Assembly: GCA_964345555.1 (NCBI GenBank)
Contig: CAYFRD010000004.1
Span: 1 to 64,000 of the forward strand
Reading direction: 5' to 3'
Origin: Peptoniphilus_E sp964345555
GTDB taxonomy: Bacteria > Bacillota > Clostridia > Tissierellales > Peptoniphilaceae
Length of the DNA stretch: 64,000 nt
Position 1 is the stretch's first letter, and each line of letters begins with the position of its first letter. The notes under the pieces are model-generated. The model was not told where the DNA came from. It searched no databases and saw nothing but the letters and a program-made list of their open reading frames with translations. Shown here piece by piece: positions 26,092 through 34,839 of the stretch. A program made the translations under genes and the position numbers.

Positions 26092-27231
26092 TCAGTCTTT
26101 TAAAATTTGTCCTGAAATTACAATTCTTTGAATTTGAGAAGTTCCTTCAAATAATTCCAGTATTCTTTGATCTCTATACAATCTTTCAATTTCATAATCC
26201 TTCATGTATCCATATCCACCATGAATTTGAAGAGCTGTCGTAACTATTTTATGAGCTGATTCTGCCCCGAAAAGTTTTGCCATTGAAGCTATCTTAGAGA
26301 ACTCTTTACCTGATTCTTTTATATCTGCTGCACAATATGTTAACATTCTTGCAGCTTCAAGTTGAGTTCCCATGTCAGCTATCATCCATGCAATACCTTG
26401 GAATCTTGAAATTTGGCGTCCAAATACTTCTCTTTCTTTTGAATACTTAACAGCTAAATCAAAAGCTCTTTGAGAAAGTCCTACACACATCGCTGCAATA
26501 CCTACACGACCTCTGTCTATAACATCAAGAGCAAGTCTATATCCTTTTCCAATTTCTCCTACTATGTTTTCCTTAGGTACTCTACAGTTATCAAATATCA
26601 TTTCCCAAGTAAGAGCTCCTCTAATACCCATCTTATCATCAGAAGCCCCTGGAGTCATTCCCGGTGTTCCTTTTTCAACTACAAAACAAGTAAGTCCGTC
26701 TCTACCTTTTGAACGATCAGTCATAGCAAATACTGTTAAGAAATCAGCTTCAGCTCCACTTGTTATAAAGTGCTTTGTTCCATTAAGTACGTAATAATCT
26801 CCATCTTCTGTAGCTGTTGTACGAGTAGCTGTCGGATCAGAACCACCTGCAGGTTCTGTCAAGCAGAATGCTGCTAGTTTTTCTCCTTCAAGAGCTGGTC
26901 TTAACCATTTTTCCTTTTGTTCGTCTGTACCTGCAAGATAAAGAGCGTCAAATCCAAGATAATGTCCTGTCATAATTGAGCCTGTAGCCGCACAAGCTGC
27001 TGTAACTTCTTCCATTGCTATAGCTTCAGAAATAGGGTCTGCTCCGCCGCCGCCTAATTCTTCAGGATATGCGATACCCATTAAGTCTTGTTCCATAAGT
27101 CCTTTTACATTATCCCATGGAAATTCTTGTGTTCTATCCACTTCTTCTGCTCTTGGCGCCAAAGTTCCTTGAGCCCATTCTCTTACCATACGTCTTATTT
27201 CTATTTGGTCTTCTGTGTACTTAAAATCCAT
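26092..27231 (-). CDS. Acyl-CoA dehydrogenase, second copy, substrate unknown
   Basis: A 379-residue flavin acyl-CoA dehydrogenase. It has FCLTEPAGGSDPTATRTTA and TKHFITSGAEAD at the FAD/acyl pocket, REVFGRQISRFQGIAW, and IHGGYGYMKDYEIERLYRDQRILELFEGTSQ. The catalytic-base Glu aligns to about residue 362 (FEGTS). It differs clearly from the butyryl-CoA dehydrogenase 3 kb upstream, for example GHYLGFDAL where Bcd has SAHTSLGAA. It follows a class III CoA-transferase gene, so it probably oxidises or reduces the acyl-CoA made by that enzyme, using EtfAB. Confidence 0.88.
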   Translation of the reverse strand: MDFKYTEDQIEIRRMVREWAQGTLAPRAEEVDRTQEFPWDNVKGLMEQDLMGIAYPEELGGGGADPISEAIAMEEVTAACAATGSIMTGHYLGFDALYLAGTDEQKEKWLRPALEGEKLAAFCLTEPAGGSDPTATRTTATEDGDYYVLNGTKHFITSGAEADFLTVFAMTDRSKGRDGLTCFVVEKGTPGMTPGASDDKMGIRGALTWEMIFDNCRVPKENIVGEIGKGYRLALDVIDRGRVGIAAMCVGLSQRAFDLAVKYSKEREVFGRQISRFQGIAWMIADMGTQLEAARMLTYCAADIKESGKEFSKIASMAKLFGAESAHKIVTTALQIHGGYGYMKDYEIERLYRDQRILELFEGTSQIQRIVISGQILKD

Positions 27232-27309
27232 AATATTCTCCTTTATTTTTATAATAATTTTTATTAAATTTACTTTCCTTATGATAACTCATTTACTAAA
27301 ATAAGCAAC

Positions 27310-28515
27310 TTAAATAACTTTATCTTCTTTTAATTTTGCAATTTGTTCATCAGTATATCCAAGTTCTTCCTTTAAAAGCTCTTCTGTATGTTGCCCAAGA
27401 AGTGGTGCAGGGTGTTTTGGATCCGGAGGTGTCTCTGATAATTTCACTGGGTTACCAGTTATTCTTAACTTTCCTGCCTTTGGTTGTTCTATATCAACAA
27501 GCATTTCTCTAGATAAAATACTTTCATCTTCACATGCTTTTCTTACGTTAAAAATAGGTCCGCATGGAATATGATTTTTTTCAAACATATCTATCGCTTC
27601 ATCAAGCGTGTAGTCACTTAGAAAGTCTTCTATAATTTCTTTAAGTTCTACATCGTTATCAGAACGGTTCCAGTCTTCATCAAATTTTGGATTCTCAGGA
27701 AGTTCAGGTTTTCCCATTAAATCACAAAGTACTTTAAAGTGACTATTGCTTGCTACTGCAATTATTACATATTCACCATCTTTGCATCTATAGATATCAA
27801 AAGGTGCACTTAGTGGATGTCTTGCCCCTACTCTTACAGGATCAATTCCTCCTATAGTGTGTCTTACTATATTAGTTTCAATAAATGAAAATACACTGTC
27901 CATCATAGCTATATCAACCATTTGACCCTCGCCGGTTTTTTCTCTGTGGAACAAAGCTACCATTATACCAAAAACAGCATATAATCCGGCAGATATATCT
28001 CCTAGAGAACTTCCCACTCTTGCAGGTGGATTGTCAGGATATCCCGTTATACTCATCATTCCAGATCTTCCTTGAGCGACTATATCATAGGCGGGCAAAT
28101 TTCTATGAGGACTTACTTGTCCAAATCCTGAGATTGAACAATAAACTATTCTTGGATTTATTTCTTTAAATTTTTCATAAGAATATCCAAGTTTTTCCAT
28201 TACTCCAGGGCTGAAATTTTCTACTACAACATCACATTTTTTTACAAGATCATATATTATTTCTCTTGCCTTTTCATTTTTTAAATTTAAAGTTATACCT
28301 TTTTTGCCTCTATTAGCATAAATATAATAACCACTTTGTTCTGTTCCGTCTTCACTTTTTATAAATGGTCCGAAAATACGACTTCCATCTCCTGAACCTG
28401 GTCGTTCAATTTTTATTACTTCCGCTCCTAAATCCGCTAAATTAGCAGTACAAAACGGTCCAGCAAGTACATTTGTAAAGTCAAGGACCTTGATTCCTTC
28501 AAGAGCTTTTTTCAT
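27310..28515 (-). CDS. Class III (CaiB/BaiF) acyl-CoA transferase
   Basis: A 401-residue family III CoA-transferase. It opens LEGIKVLDFTNVLAGPFCTANLADLGAEVIKIERP, then NRGKKGITLNLKNEKAREI, VENFSPGVMEKLGY, YCSISGFGQ and RVGSSLGDISAGLYAVFGI. The catalytic Asp is expected near MVDIAMMDSV (about residue 200). Such enzymes activate carboxylates such as carnitine, oxalate, bile acids or aryl lactates by swapping CoA. The neighbouring membrane protein, dehydrogenase and Etf suggest a short dedicated pathway; the substrate cannot be named. Confidence 0.9.
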   Translation of the reverse strand: MKKALEGIKVLDFTNVLAGPFCTANLADLGAEVIKIERPGSGDGSRIFGPFIKSEDGTEQSGYYIYANRGKKGITLNLKNEKAREIIYDLVKKCDVVVENFSPGVMEKLGYSYEKFKEINPRIVYCSISGFGQVSPHRNLPAYDIVAQGRSGMMSITGYPDNPPARVGSSLGDISAGLYAVFGIMVALFHREKTGEGQMVDIAMMDSVFSFIETNIVRHTIGGIDPVRVGARHPLSAPFDIYRCKDGEYVIIAVASNSHFKVLCDLMGKPELPENPKFDEDWNRSDNDVELKEIIEDFLSDYTLDEAIDMFEKNHIPCGPIFNVRKACEDESILSREMLVDIEQPKAGKLRITGNPVKLSETPPDPKHPAPLLGQHTEELLKEELGYTDEQIAKLKEDKVI

Positions 28516-28578
28516 GTCTTAATCCCTCCTTGCTTAATTATATTATTTGAATCAAAACTAATTTTCGTCTATTATTAT

Positions 28579-30030
28579 CTAATACAAAAATTTTGCAATT
28601 AATGCCACTATCGGAGCAGCTATTATTGTTCTTATCAAAAATATAAATACTAAATCTACAAAAGATAAATCATTATCTGATTGAAGCATAGCATTAGCGC
28701 TTTCCGTAAAAAATATGATCTGTACTGTTGAAAGAACTAATATAAAGAATATACTCGCCTCAGCAATATCTTTACCTGCTATTAACATTGCAGGAAGTGC
28801 AATTTCAGAAATACCTATAAGTGTTGATGGTGCTATAGCTGCTGCATCAGGAAGTCCTAATAAGTTCAAATATGGAATCATCGGTTTTCCTATCCAATCA
28901 AAGAAAGGAGTATAAGTACTTATTAACAAAGAAAGTACCGTTAGAGAAGCTACAAAGGATACAATCTTAAATGCAAAAGATATTACATCTGATATTGAAG
29001 ATATGAATACTGAATATTCAGTACTTCTTGCTTTAGTAGTTCCCGCTGCAAAAGCCTTTTTAAATATTTTCGTATCATATTTTCCCGGTTTTCTCATTTC
29101 CTTCGTTTGAACTACGCCGTTTTTATATATATCTTTCTTCAAAGAAAGAGGTGGAATTCTTATTACAATTGCTGCCATAATGAAAGAAACAACTAATGAT
29201 GTCAAAACTAAATTTCCATACATATGAAGTGTATCAGTTATAGAGACAAGCAATGCAAAAAAACCAAGTGATACTACACTAAAGTTTGTCATTATAGCAG
29301 CTGATTCTCTTTCAGTATATACATTTTCATTATACAGTTTATTTGTTATAAAAACTCCGACAGCAGGAGCCGCCACAAATGAAGATAATGCATCTACAGC
29401 CGATTGTCCCGGAAGTCTGAATAGCCTACGCATTAAGGGTTCGATAAGCGTTCCTATAAATTCAAGTATACCGAATTCAGTCAAAAAAGTTACAAGCCAT
29501 CCTGCTATTGTTACTGTGAACAATGTAGTTCCAGCTAAAGATATTGCAAGTCCTCCTACATCAGGATTCAATATTTGTTCTGGTCCTACATTAAACACAA
29601 GCATAAACGAAAATATGGCTGATAAATAATATAATAACCCTGTTATTGGACCGTCTTTTTCATGAAATTTAGCAAAAAATCCTTTTTTAGTAACTTTTCC
29701 TATAGTATAAGTTACTGACAGTCCAATACAAACTATTAACACAAGATAATTAATTATGCTAGCTGCTGCAGATTTAAACGTATTTACAACCCATACCATT
29801 GGCACTATATTTGATCCGCCCTCTTGAGGTATTATCGGTAAGAAAAAAAAGAATACGCCTATAGCTGAAAATATCAAAAATTTTACTATGTTAGCTGATG
29901 TCACAGAATTATAATCTACATTAATTCCTACCTTTTCATTCAAATCCTTCTCAATTCTTTCAGCTTCTGTCATCTCTTTAGTGCTAACTTCAGAACTAGT
30001 CATAACTTTGTCATTTACATCATTTTTCAC
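28579..30030 (-). CDS. YjiH-family membrane protein with nucleoside-recognition (Gate) domain
   Basis: A 483-residue integral membrane protein with about ten to twelve hydrophobic segments. It has LEFIGTLIEPLMRRLFRLPGQSAVDALSSFVAAPAVGVFITNKLY, the Gate-type pattern of YjiH proteins, and ERESAAIMTNFSVVSLGFFAL after it. The N-terminus (1-45) is hydrophilic. YjiH proteins are putative transporters without firm substrates. Its position between bcd and the CoA-transferase suggests it carries the acid used by that enzyme, which is inference. Confidence 0.82.
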   Translation of the reverse strand: MKNDVNDKVMTSSEVSTKEMTEAERIEKDLNEKVGINVDYNSVTSANIVKFLIFSAIGVFFFFLPIIPQEGGSNIVPMVWVVNTFKSAAASIINYLVLIVCIGLSVTYTIGKVTKKGFFAKFHEKDGPITGLLYYLSAIFSFMLVFNVGPEQILNPDVGGLAISLAGTTLFTVTIAGWLVTFLTEFGILEFIGTLIEPLMRRLFRLPGQSAVDALSSFVAAPAVGVFITNKLYNENVYTERESAAIMTNFSVVSLGFFALLVSITDTLHMYGNLVLTSLVVSFIMAAIVIRIPPLSLKKDIYKNGVVQTKEMRKPGKYDTKIFKKAFAAGTTKARSTEYSVFISSISDVISFAFKIVSFVASLTVLSLLISTYTPFFDWIGKPMIPYLNLLGLPDAAAIAPSTLIGISEIALPAMLIAGKDIAEASIFFILVLSTVQIIFFTESANAMLQSDNDLSFVDLVFIFLIRTIIAAPIVALIAKFLY

Positions 30031-30126
30031 TTTAATCCTCCTTTTATTTTTACTTTCAATATTTAATCTTTTATCAGACTAAATCAACATTAAAGACTAA
30101 TTAAATATCCTATAAGGATAATTTAT

Positions 30127-30160
30127 CAGATGAGAATCAACAAGTTCTAATTCTCATCTG
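30127..30160 (-). repeat. 11-bp perfect stem-loop between bcd and the YjiH gene
   Basis: CAGATGAGAAT/ATTCTCATCTG with a 12-nt loop, starting 8 bp after the bcd stop codon. No T-run follows, so it may be a weak terminator or a processing site that lets bcd be expressed above the downstream genes. Confidence 0.6.
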
Positions 30161-30167
30161 TATACAA

Positions 30168-31307
30168 TTATCTCAAAACAGCTCTTGAGATTACCATCTT
30201 TTGTACTTCTGATGTTCCTTCATAAATTTCAGTTATTTTTGCATCTCTCATCATTCTTTCCAACGGATATTCTCTTGTATAGCCGTATCCTCCAAGTAAC
30301 TGTACGCATTTTGTCGTTACATACATTGCCGTTTCAGCTGCATTTAGTTTCGCATGAGCCGATGCTACTGAATATTCCAGTCCTTCATCTTTTAACCAAG
30401 CTGCTTTATACACTAACAACCTTGCCGCTTCTATTTTATTTGCAAGATCTGCTATTACGAATTGTGTGTTTTGGAATGCTGATAGCGGTCTACCGAATTG
30501 TTCTCTTTGTTTCACATAATCAACTGCTACTGCCAATGCTCCTTGAGCTATACCTATTGCTTGAGCAGCTATACCTATTCTTCCTCCATCAAGAGTATGC
30601 ATTGCAACCTTAAATCCTTCACCTTCTTTTCCCAATAAGTTTTCTACAGGAACTTTAGCATTTTCGAATATTAGTTCAGCGGTTGCTGATCCTCTTATTC
30701 CCATTTTCTTTTCATGCTTGCCTATCTTAAATCCTTCAGTTCCGTCTTCAACTATGAAAGCGGATATTCCATGGTTGCCTTTTTCTTTGTCCGTCATTGC
30801 CATTACTATATAAATTCCGGCTTCTCCTGCATTAGTTATGAAGTTCTTTGTTCCATTTAATATATAGAAATCTCCGTCTCTTACTGCTGTGGTTTTTTGT
30901 CTTGAAGCATCTGTTCCGGCATTAGGTTCTGTCAAACCGAAAGCACCTAAGGTTTCTCCACTTGCAAGTTTTGTCAAGTATTTTTGTTTTTGTTCTTCTG
31001 TTCCCCAGTCATAAATTGGAGCTGCGCCCAGTGATGTATGTGCTGATAACGTTACTCCTGTAGATGCACAAACCTTTGAAATTTCTTCTACAGCTATTAC
31101 ATAACTTATGTAATCTCCGTCTTCACCTTCATATTCTTCCGGCCATGGTATTCCCAATAATCCGTTCTCTGCCATTTTTTCTACACTTTCAGTAGGAAAT
31201 CTTTCTTCTTCATCTATTTCTTCTGCTAGAGGTTTTATTTCCTTTTCTGCAAAATCTCTGTAGATCTTTTGTATCATTTTGTACTCTTCATTAAATCCAA
31301 AATCCAT
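30168..31307 (-). CDS. bcd: Butyryl-CoA dehydrogenase
   Basis: A 379-residue enzyme reducing crotonyl-CoA to butyryl-CoA with EtfAB. It shows the clostridial Bcd pattern: MDFGFNEEYKMIQKIYRDFAEKEIKPLAEEIDEEERFP, SAHTSLGAAPIYDWGTEEQKQKYL, GAFGLTEPNAGTDASRQKTTA, QREQFGRPLSAFQNTQF and LGGYGYTREYPLERMMRDAKITEIYEGTSEVQ. The catalytic Glu is at about 363. It heads the second acyl-CoA operon. It is the terminal step for the crotonyl-CoA made by the gcd/hgd enzymes encoded 14 kb away. Confidence 0.93.
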   Translation of the reverse strand: MDFGFNEEYKMIQKIYRDFAEKEIKPLAEEIDEEERFPTESVEKMAENGLLGIPWPEEYEGEDGDYISYVIAVEEISKVCASTGVTLSAHTSLGAAPIYDWGTEEQKQKYLTKLASGETLGAFGLTEPNAGTDASRQKTTAVRDGDFYILNGTKNFITNAGEAGIYIVMAMTDKEKGNHGISAFIVEDGTEGFKIGKHEKKMGIRGSATAELIFENAKVPVENLLGKEGEGFKVAMHTLDGGRIGIAAQAIGIAQGALAVAVDYVKQREQFGRPLSAFQNTQFVIADLANKIEAARLLVYKAAWLKDEGLEYSVASAHAKLNAAETAMYVTTKCVQLLGGYGYTREYPLERMMRDAKITEIYEGTSEVQKMVISRAVLR

Positions 31308-31536
31308 TTATTTTCTCCTTTCTTTTCTTAAAAAATATTTTGTGAATCTCATAATAAATAATAACGATTTCTGGTCTTAGAAACGACTAAAAGAAAATGT
31401 TTTTTAATTTATATTTAAATTTTAACAAATATATTTTTATAAATTTAATTGTGTTACGTTAAATTAATAAACTTAAATCGTTTTAATGTTGTACCGTTTG
31501 AATTTAATTGTATTTTACAGGGTTTTGGCTATTTGA

Positions 31537-31571
31537 AATTAAATTATTTATAAAATATAAATAATTTAATT
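31537..31571. repeat. 35-bp perfect AT palindrome upstream of bcd
   Basis: 16-bp arms (AATTAAATTATTTATA and its complement) around AAA. Possible operator or cruciform; the AT richness makes chance formation easier. Confidence 0.6.
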
Positions 31572-31609
31572 AACTATGAATTTCCATATTTTTAATTCTT
31601 TAAGAATTT

Positions 31610-31672
31610 CAAAAAAAGTTCTAATTAGACGATAATTTGACACTTATCAAACTTTATCTAATTAGAACTTTT
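31610..31672 (-). terminator. Terminator of the thl-crt-hbd operon
   Basis: A 16-bp perfect stem (31614-31629 with 31657-31672) whose 27-nt loop can fold into a second hairpin (GATAA-TTTGA/TCAAA-TTATC). It is followed by a run of seven T on the minus strand. Confidence 0.85.
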
Positions 31673-31719
31673 ACTTTTAGCAGACTAAAATATTTAATAA
31701 GTCTGTCCTCTTAAAATTT

Positions 31720-32568
31720 TTATTTGCTGTAGTCGTAGAATCCTTTGCCTGTTTTTCTTCCAAGTTGATTTGCTCTTACCATTTTTCTTAGAAGTGGATG
31801 AGCTCTGTATTTAGGATCGCCGAATTCTGTGTAAAGTACATCCATGATAGCAAGGCATACGTCAAGTCCTATAAGGTCTCCCAGTTCAAGCGGTCCCATC
31901 GGATGGTTAGCACCTAATTTCATAGCTGTATCTATACCTTCTGCTGTTGCTACGCCGTCTGCATAGATTCCGATTCCTTCATTTACAAGAGGAATTAGGA
32001 TACGGTTAACTACAAATCCAGGAGCTTCTTCTACGTCTACGGGTGTTTTACCTATTTCTTTGCAAAGATCAAGTATGATGGTTTTTGTTTCTTCGCTTGT
32101 TGCCATTCCCTTGATGATTTCGATTAATTTCATTGCAGGAACCGGATTGAAGAAGTGCATTCCGATGACTCTGTCAGGTCTGTCTGTTACTGTTGCAAGG
32201 TCAGTGATGCTAAGTGATGATGTGTTTGTTGCAAGTATGGTTTTTTCTTCACAGATTCCTGAAAGTTCAGCAAGGTATTCTTTCTTTACTTCAGGATCTT
32301 CTGTTGCTGCTTCGATTATTACGTCGCAGTCAGCCATATCCTTGAATTCTTCTGTGATTAATATTCTTGCCATTGCTGCATCCATATCTTCTTGAGCCAT
32401 TCTGCCCTTAGATACATTTTTTGCATAACCTTTTTCTATTTTGCCCTTGATTGAGTTTATTTTTTCTTCAGTTAAGTTTCTGCTCTTTAGTACTACGTCG
32501 TGATGTGTTGCCATTACTTGAACAACGCCTGATCCCATAGTACCTGAACCTATTACTCCTATTTTCAT
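31720..32568 (-). CDS. hbd: 3-hydroxybutyryl-CoA dehydrogenase
   Basis: A 282-residue NAD(P)-dependent enzyme reducing acetoacetyl-CoA to 3-hydroxybutyryl-CoA. The Rossmann motif GSGTMGSG starts at residue 7. Other blocks are EAATEDPEVKKEYLAEL, ATNTSSLSITDLA, GMHFFNPVPAMKLIEII with the catalytic His in HFFNP, and VNRILIPLVNEG. It lies third in thl-crt-hbd, 12 nt after crt. Confidence 0.95.
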   Translation of the reverse strand: MKIGVIGSGTMGSGVVQVMATHHDVVLKSRNLTEEKINSIKGKIEKGYAKNVSKGRMAQEDMDAAMARILITEEFKDMADCDVIIEAATEDPEVKKEYLAELSGICEEKTILATNTSSLSITDLATVTDRPDRVIGMHFFNPVPAMKLIEIIKGMATSEETKTIILDLCKEIGKTPVDVEEAPGFVVNRILIPLVNEGIGIYADGVATAEGIDTAMKLGANHPMGPLELGDLIGLDVCLAIMDVLYTEFGDPKYRAHPLLRKMVRANQLGRKTGKGFYDYSK

Positions 32569-32580
32569 TTGATTTTCCTC

Positions 32581-33366
32581 CTAATTTTTCTTATAGTTGG
32601 GTTTTTCTTTGTTTAAAAATGCTCTCATCCCTGTTTCGCGATCTTCATTTGTGAAACACAACTCAAAGTTTGATTGCTCAATATTTACTCCCGTAGTGAT
32701 GTCCGTTTGCATTCCGAGGTTTATTGCTCTTTTGGAATTGATGACTGCATTTATTGAGTTTTTAGCTGTTTTTTTAGCTATTTCCATGGCTTTGTCCATT
32801 AGCTCTTCGGGGTCTACAACGTGATTTACGATTCCGTATTCAAGCGCTGTTTGTGCACCTATTACATCGGCTGTGTAAATCAGTTCCTTTGCAAGCCCTG
32901 TTCCTATGAGTCTTGGGAGTCTTTGTGTTCCCCCAAATCCCGGAGTTATTCCCAAACCTACTTCGGGTTGTCCGAATTTCGCCTTTGAAGATGCGATTCT
33001 TATGTCACAGGCTAGGGATAATTCACAGCCTCCGCCCAGAGCGAACCCGTTGACGGCAGCTATTACGACTTTTGAAGAGTTTTCTATTGAAAGAAATACT
33101 TCATTTCCTCTTTTGGCAAATTCATAGGCCTCTTGAGGTTTTAAGTCCACCATTTCGGATATGTCCGCTCCTGCTACAAAGGCTTTTCCCGCACCTGTCA
33201 ATATGACTACGGATATATCTTTATCTTCTTCTATTTCTTTAAAAAGATCGCCGAGTTCTGTAATGAGTTTTGTGTTAAGAGCGTTTAAACTTTTTTCTTT
33301 AGTAATTGTTACAACTGCTATATCGTCTTCTTTACTAATTTTTAAAAACTCATAATTCAATATCAT
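32581..33366 (-). CDS. crt: Enoyl-CoA hydratase (crotonase)
   Basis: A 261-residue crotonase dehydrating 3-hydroxybutyryl-CoA to crotonyl-CoA. The oxyanion-hole segments GKAFVAGADISEM and NGFALGGGCELSLACD and the catalytic segment GQPEVGLGITPGFGGTQRLPRL are all present with both glutamates. The N-terminus carries about seven extra residues relative to many relatives. It is second in the operon, 19 bp after thl. Confidence 0.94.
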   Translation of the reverse strand: MILNYEFLKISKEDDIAVVTITKEKSLNALNTKLITELGDLFKEIEEDKDISVVILTGAGKAFVAGADISEMVDLKPQEAYEFAKRGNEVFLSIENSSKVVIAAVNGFALGGGCELSLACDIRIASSKAKFGQPEVGLGITPGFGGTQRLPRLIGTGLAKELIYTADVIGAQTALEYGIVNHVVDPEELMDKAMEIAKKTAKNSINAVINSKRAINLGMQTDITTGVNIEQSNFELCFTNEDRETGMRAFLNKEKPNYKKN

Positions 33367-33385
33367 TACCTCTTCTATCTGTTTA

Positions 33386-34570
33386 TTAGTCTCTTGTAAC
33401 TACTAGAGCTGTACCTTGTCCTCCGCCTATGCATAGAGTTGCAAGACCGTTCTTAGCGTCTCTTCTCTTCATTTCATAAAGTAAAGTGGTCAGAATTCTG
33501 GCTCCACTTGCTCCGATGGGGTGTCCGATTGCTATTGCTCCTCCGTTTACATTAACTTTATCCATGTCAAATCCAAGTTCTTTTGCAACTGCTCCTGCTT
33601 GTGCTGCAAAAGCTTCGTTTGCTTCAACTAAGTCTAAATCTTTAACTTCAAGTCCTGCTTTTTCAAGCGCTTTTCTTGAAGACGGAATAGGTCCTGTACC
33701 CATAATTGCCGGATCAACACCTGCTGATGCGTAGGAAGCTATTGTTGCAAGAGGTTCGATTCCAAGTTCCTTAGCCTTTGATTCAGTCATAACTACTACC
33801 ATAGCTGCTCCGTCATTGATTCCTGAAGCGTTTCCTGCTGTAACTGTTCCTCCGTCTTTCTTGAATGCCGGTTTTAATTTTGCAAGGTTTTCTTCTGTAA
33901 CTCCGTCTCTGATGAATTCGTCTTTGTCAACTACTGTTACATTGCCTTTTCTGTCTTTTATTTCTACAGGTATGATTTCTTCAGCGAATACGCCTTCAGC
34001 TCTTGCCTTTGATGCTCTATTTTGAGAAACTGTTGCAAGATGGTCTTGTGCTTCTCTTGAGATTTCGAATTGTTCAGCTACGTTTTCTGCTGTTATTCCC
34101 ATGTGGTAGTTGTTAAATGCATCCCATAGTCCGTCTTTGATCATTTCGTCTACTAATTTGCCATCGCCCATTCTGTTGCCCCATCTTGTTTTGTCAAGAA
34201 TGTAAGGTGCTTGAGACATTGATTCAGTACCGCCTGCAAGAACTACTTCAGCATCTCCGGCTTTGATTATTTGTGCTGCTAGAGAAACAGCTCTCAATCC
34301 TGAACCGCAAACTTTGTTAATAGTCATTGCCGGAACTTCCTTAGGAATACCTGCGTTGATCATGACTTGTCTTGCTATATTTTGACCAAGTCCTGCTTGT
34401 AGTACATTTCCGATTATTACTTCATCGATTTGTGCGGGGTCAACTTTTGCTCTTTGTAGTGCTTCTTTAGCTGCTACAACTCCTAATTGAAGAGCACTTA
34501 CTGATTTGAATGCACCGCCAAAAGATCCTACAGGTGTTCTAACGGCACTAGCTATAACTATTTTTTCCAT
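33386..34570 (-). CDS. thlA: Acetyl-CoA acetyltransferase (thiolase)
   Basis: A 394-residue thiolase joining two acetyl-CoA to acetoacetyl-CoA. The acyl-carrying Cys88 is in KVCGSGLRAVSLAAQ. NEAFAAQA, GGAIAIGHPIGASGARI and CIGGGQGTALVV give the catalytic His and second Cys. It heads thl-crt-hbd, with a good promoter and a leader of about 170 nt. Confidence 0.96.
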   Translation of the reverse strand: MEKIVIASAVRTPVGSFGGAFKSVSALQLGVVAAKEALQRAKVDPAQIDEVIIGNVLQAGLGQNIARQVMINAGIPKEVPAMTINKVCGSGLRAVSLAAQIIKAGDAEVVLAGGTESMSQAPYILDKTRWGNRMGDGKLVDEMIKDGLWDAFNNYHMGITAENVAEQFEISREAQDHLATVSQNRASKARAEGVFAEEIIPVEIKDRKGNVTVVDKDEFIRDGVTEENLAKLKPAFKKDGGTVTAGNASGINDGAAMVVVMTESKAKELGIEPLATIASYASAGVDPAIMGTGPIPSSRKALEKAGLEVKDLDLVEANEAFAAQAGAVAKELGFDMDKVNVNGGAIAIGHPIGASGARILTTLLYEMKRRDAKNGLATLCIGGGQGTALVVTRD

Positions 34571-34748
34571 AAAAACCTCCTAGTTTTTAATTAATTTACT
34601 AAAATGAAAAATCCTACAATCTGTCTGAAAAACATCAAATTTCATTTTTTTATCAAGTTAAAATGTTAGCTCATACGTCGAATTTTTGTAAGAAATTTAA
34701 ATTATAATTTTAACTTTTCGTACTATGAAATGTCTTCCATTATCTTAT

Positions 34749-34777
34749 ATTATATAAAGTATTACGAATTTAATCAA
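34749..34777 (-). promoter_or_regulatory. Promoter of thl-crt-hbd
   Basis: TTGATT (34772-34777), 17-bp spacer, TATAAT (34749-34754) on the minus strand. The implied 5' leader is about 170 nt and matches no riboswitch I know. Confidence 0.75.
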
Positions 34778-34802
34778 TACTTTAAGACAACATATTAAGT
34801 AT

Positions 34803-34839
34803 AAAATACCCCAAATCTTCAAAAGATTCAGGGTATTTT
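34803..34839 (-). terminator. Terminator of the sua5-upp-tagO-wecB operon
   Basis: An extended stem (AAAATACCC... with ...GGGTATTTT) beginning at the base after the wecB TAG. The T-rich right arm serves as the tail. Confidence 0.75.

Larger units (their letters stand above)
31308..31719. other. 412-bp AT-rich intergenic region between bcd and hbd
   Basis: It holds no gene I can support. Visible elements are the hbd terminator (31610-31672), a 35-bp perfect palindrome (31537-31571), a further AT-rich leader upstream of bcd, and the AAAGGAG ribosome site of bcd. The bcd promoter should lie here but no convincing -35/-10 pair stands out from the AT-rich background. Confidence 0.6.

Noticed and set aside
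31400..31520. Possible Rex (NADH sensor) half-site TTGTTAA upstream of bcd
   Set aside because: Only one half matches the TTGTTAA-N4-TTAACAA consensus and the surroundings are very AT-rich, so chance is likely.
34571..34740. Riboswitch in the long leader of thl
   Set aside because: No conserved core of a known riboswitch class and no terminator hairpin before thl could be found.
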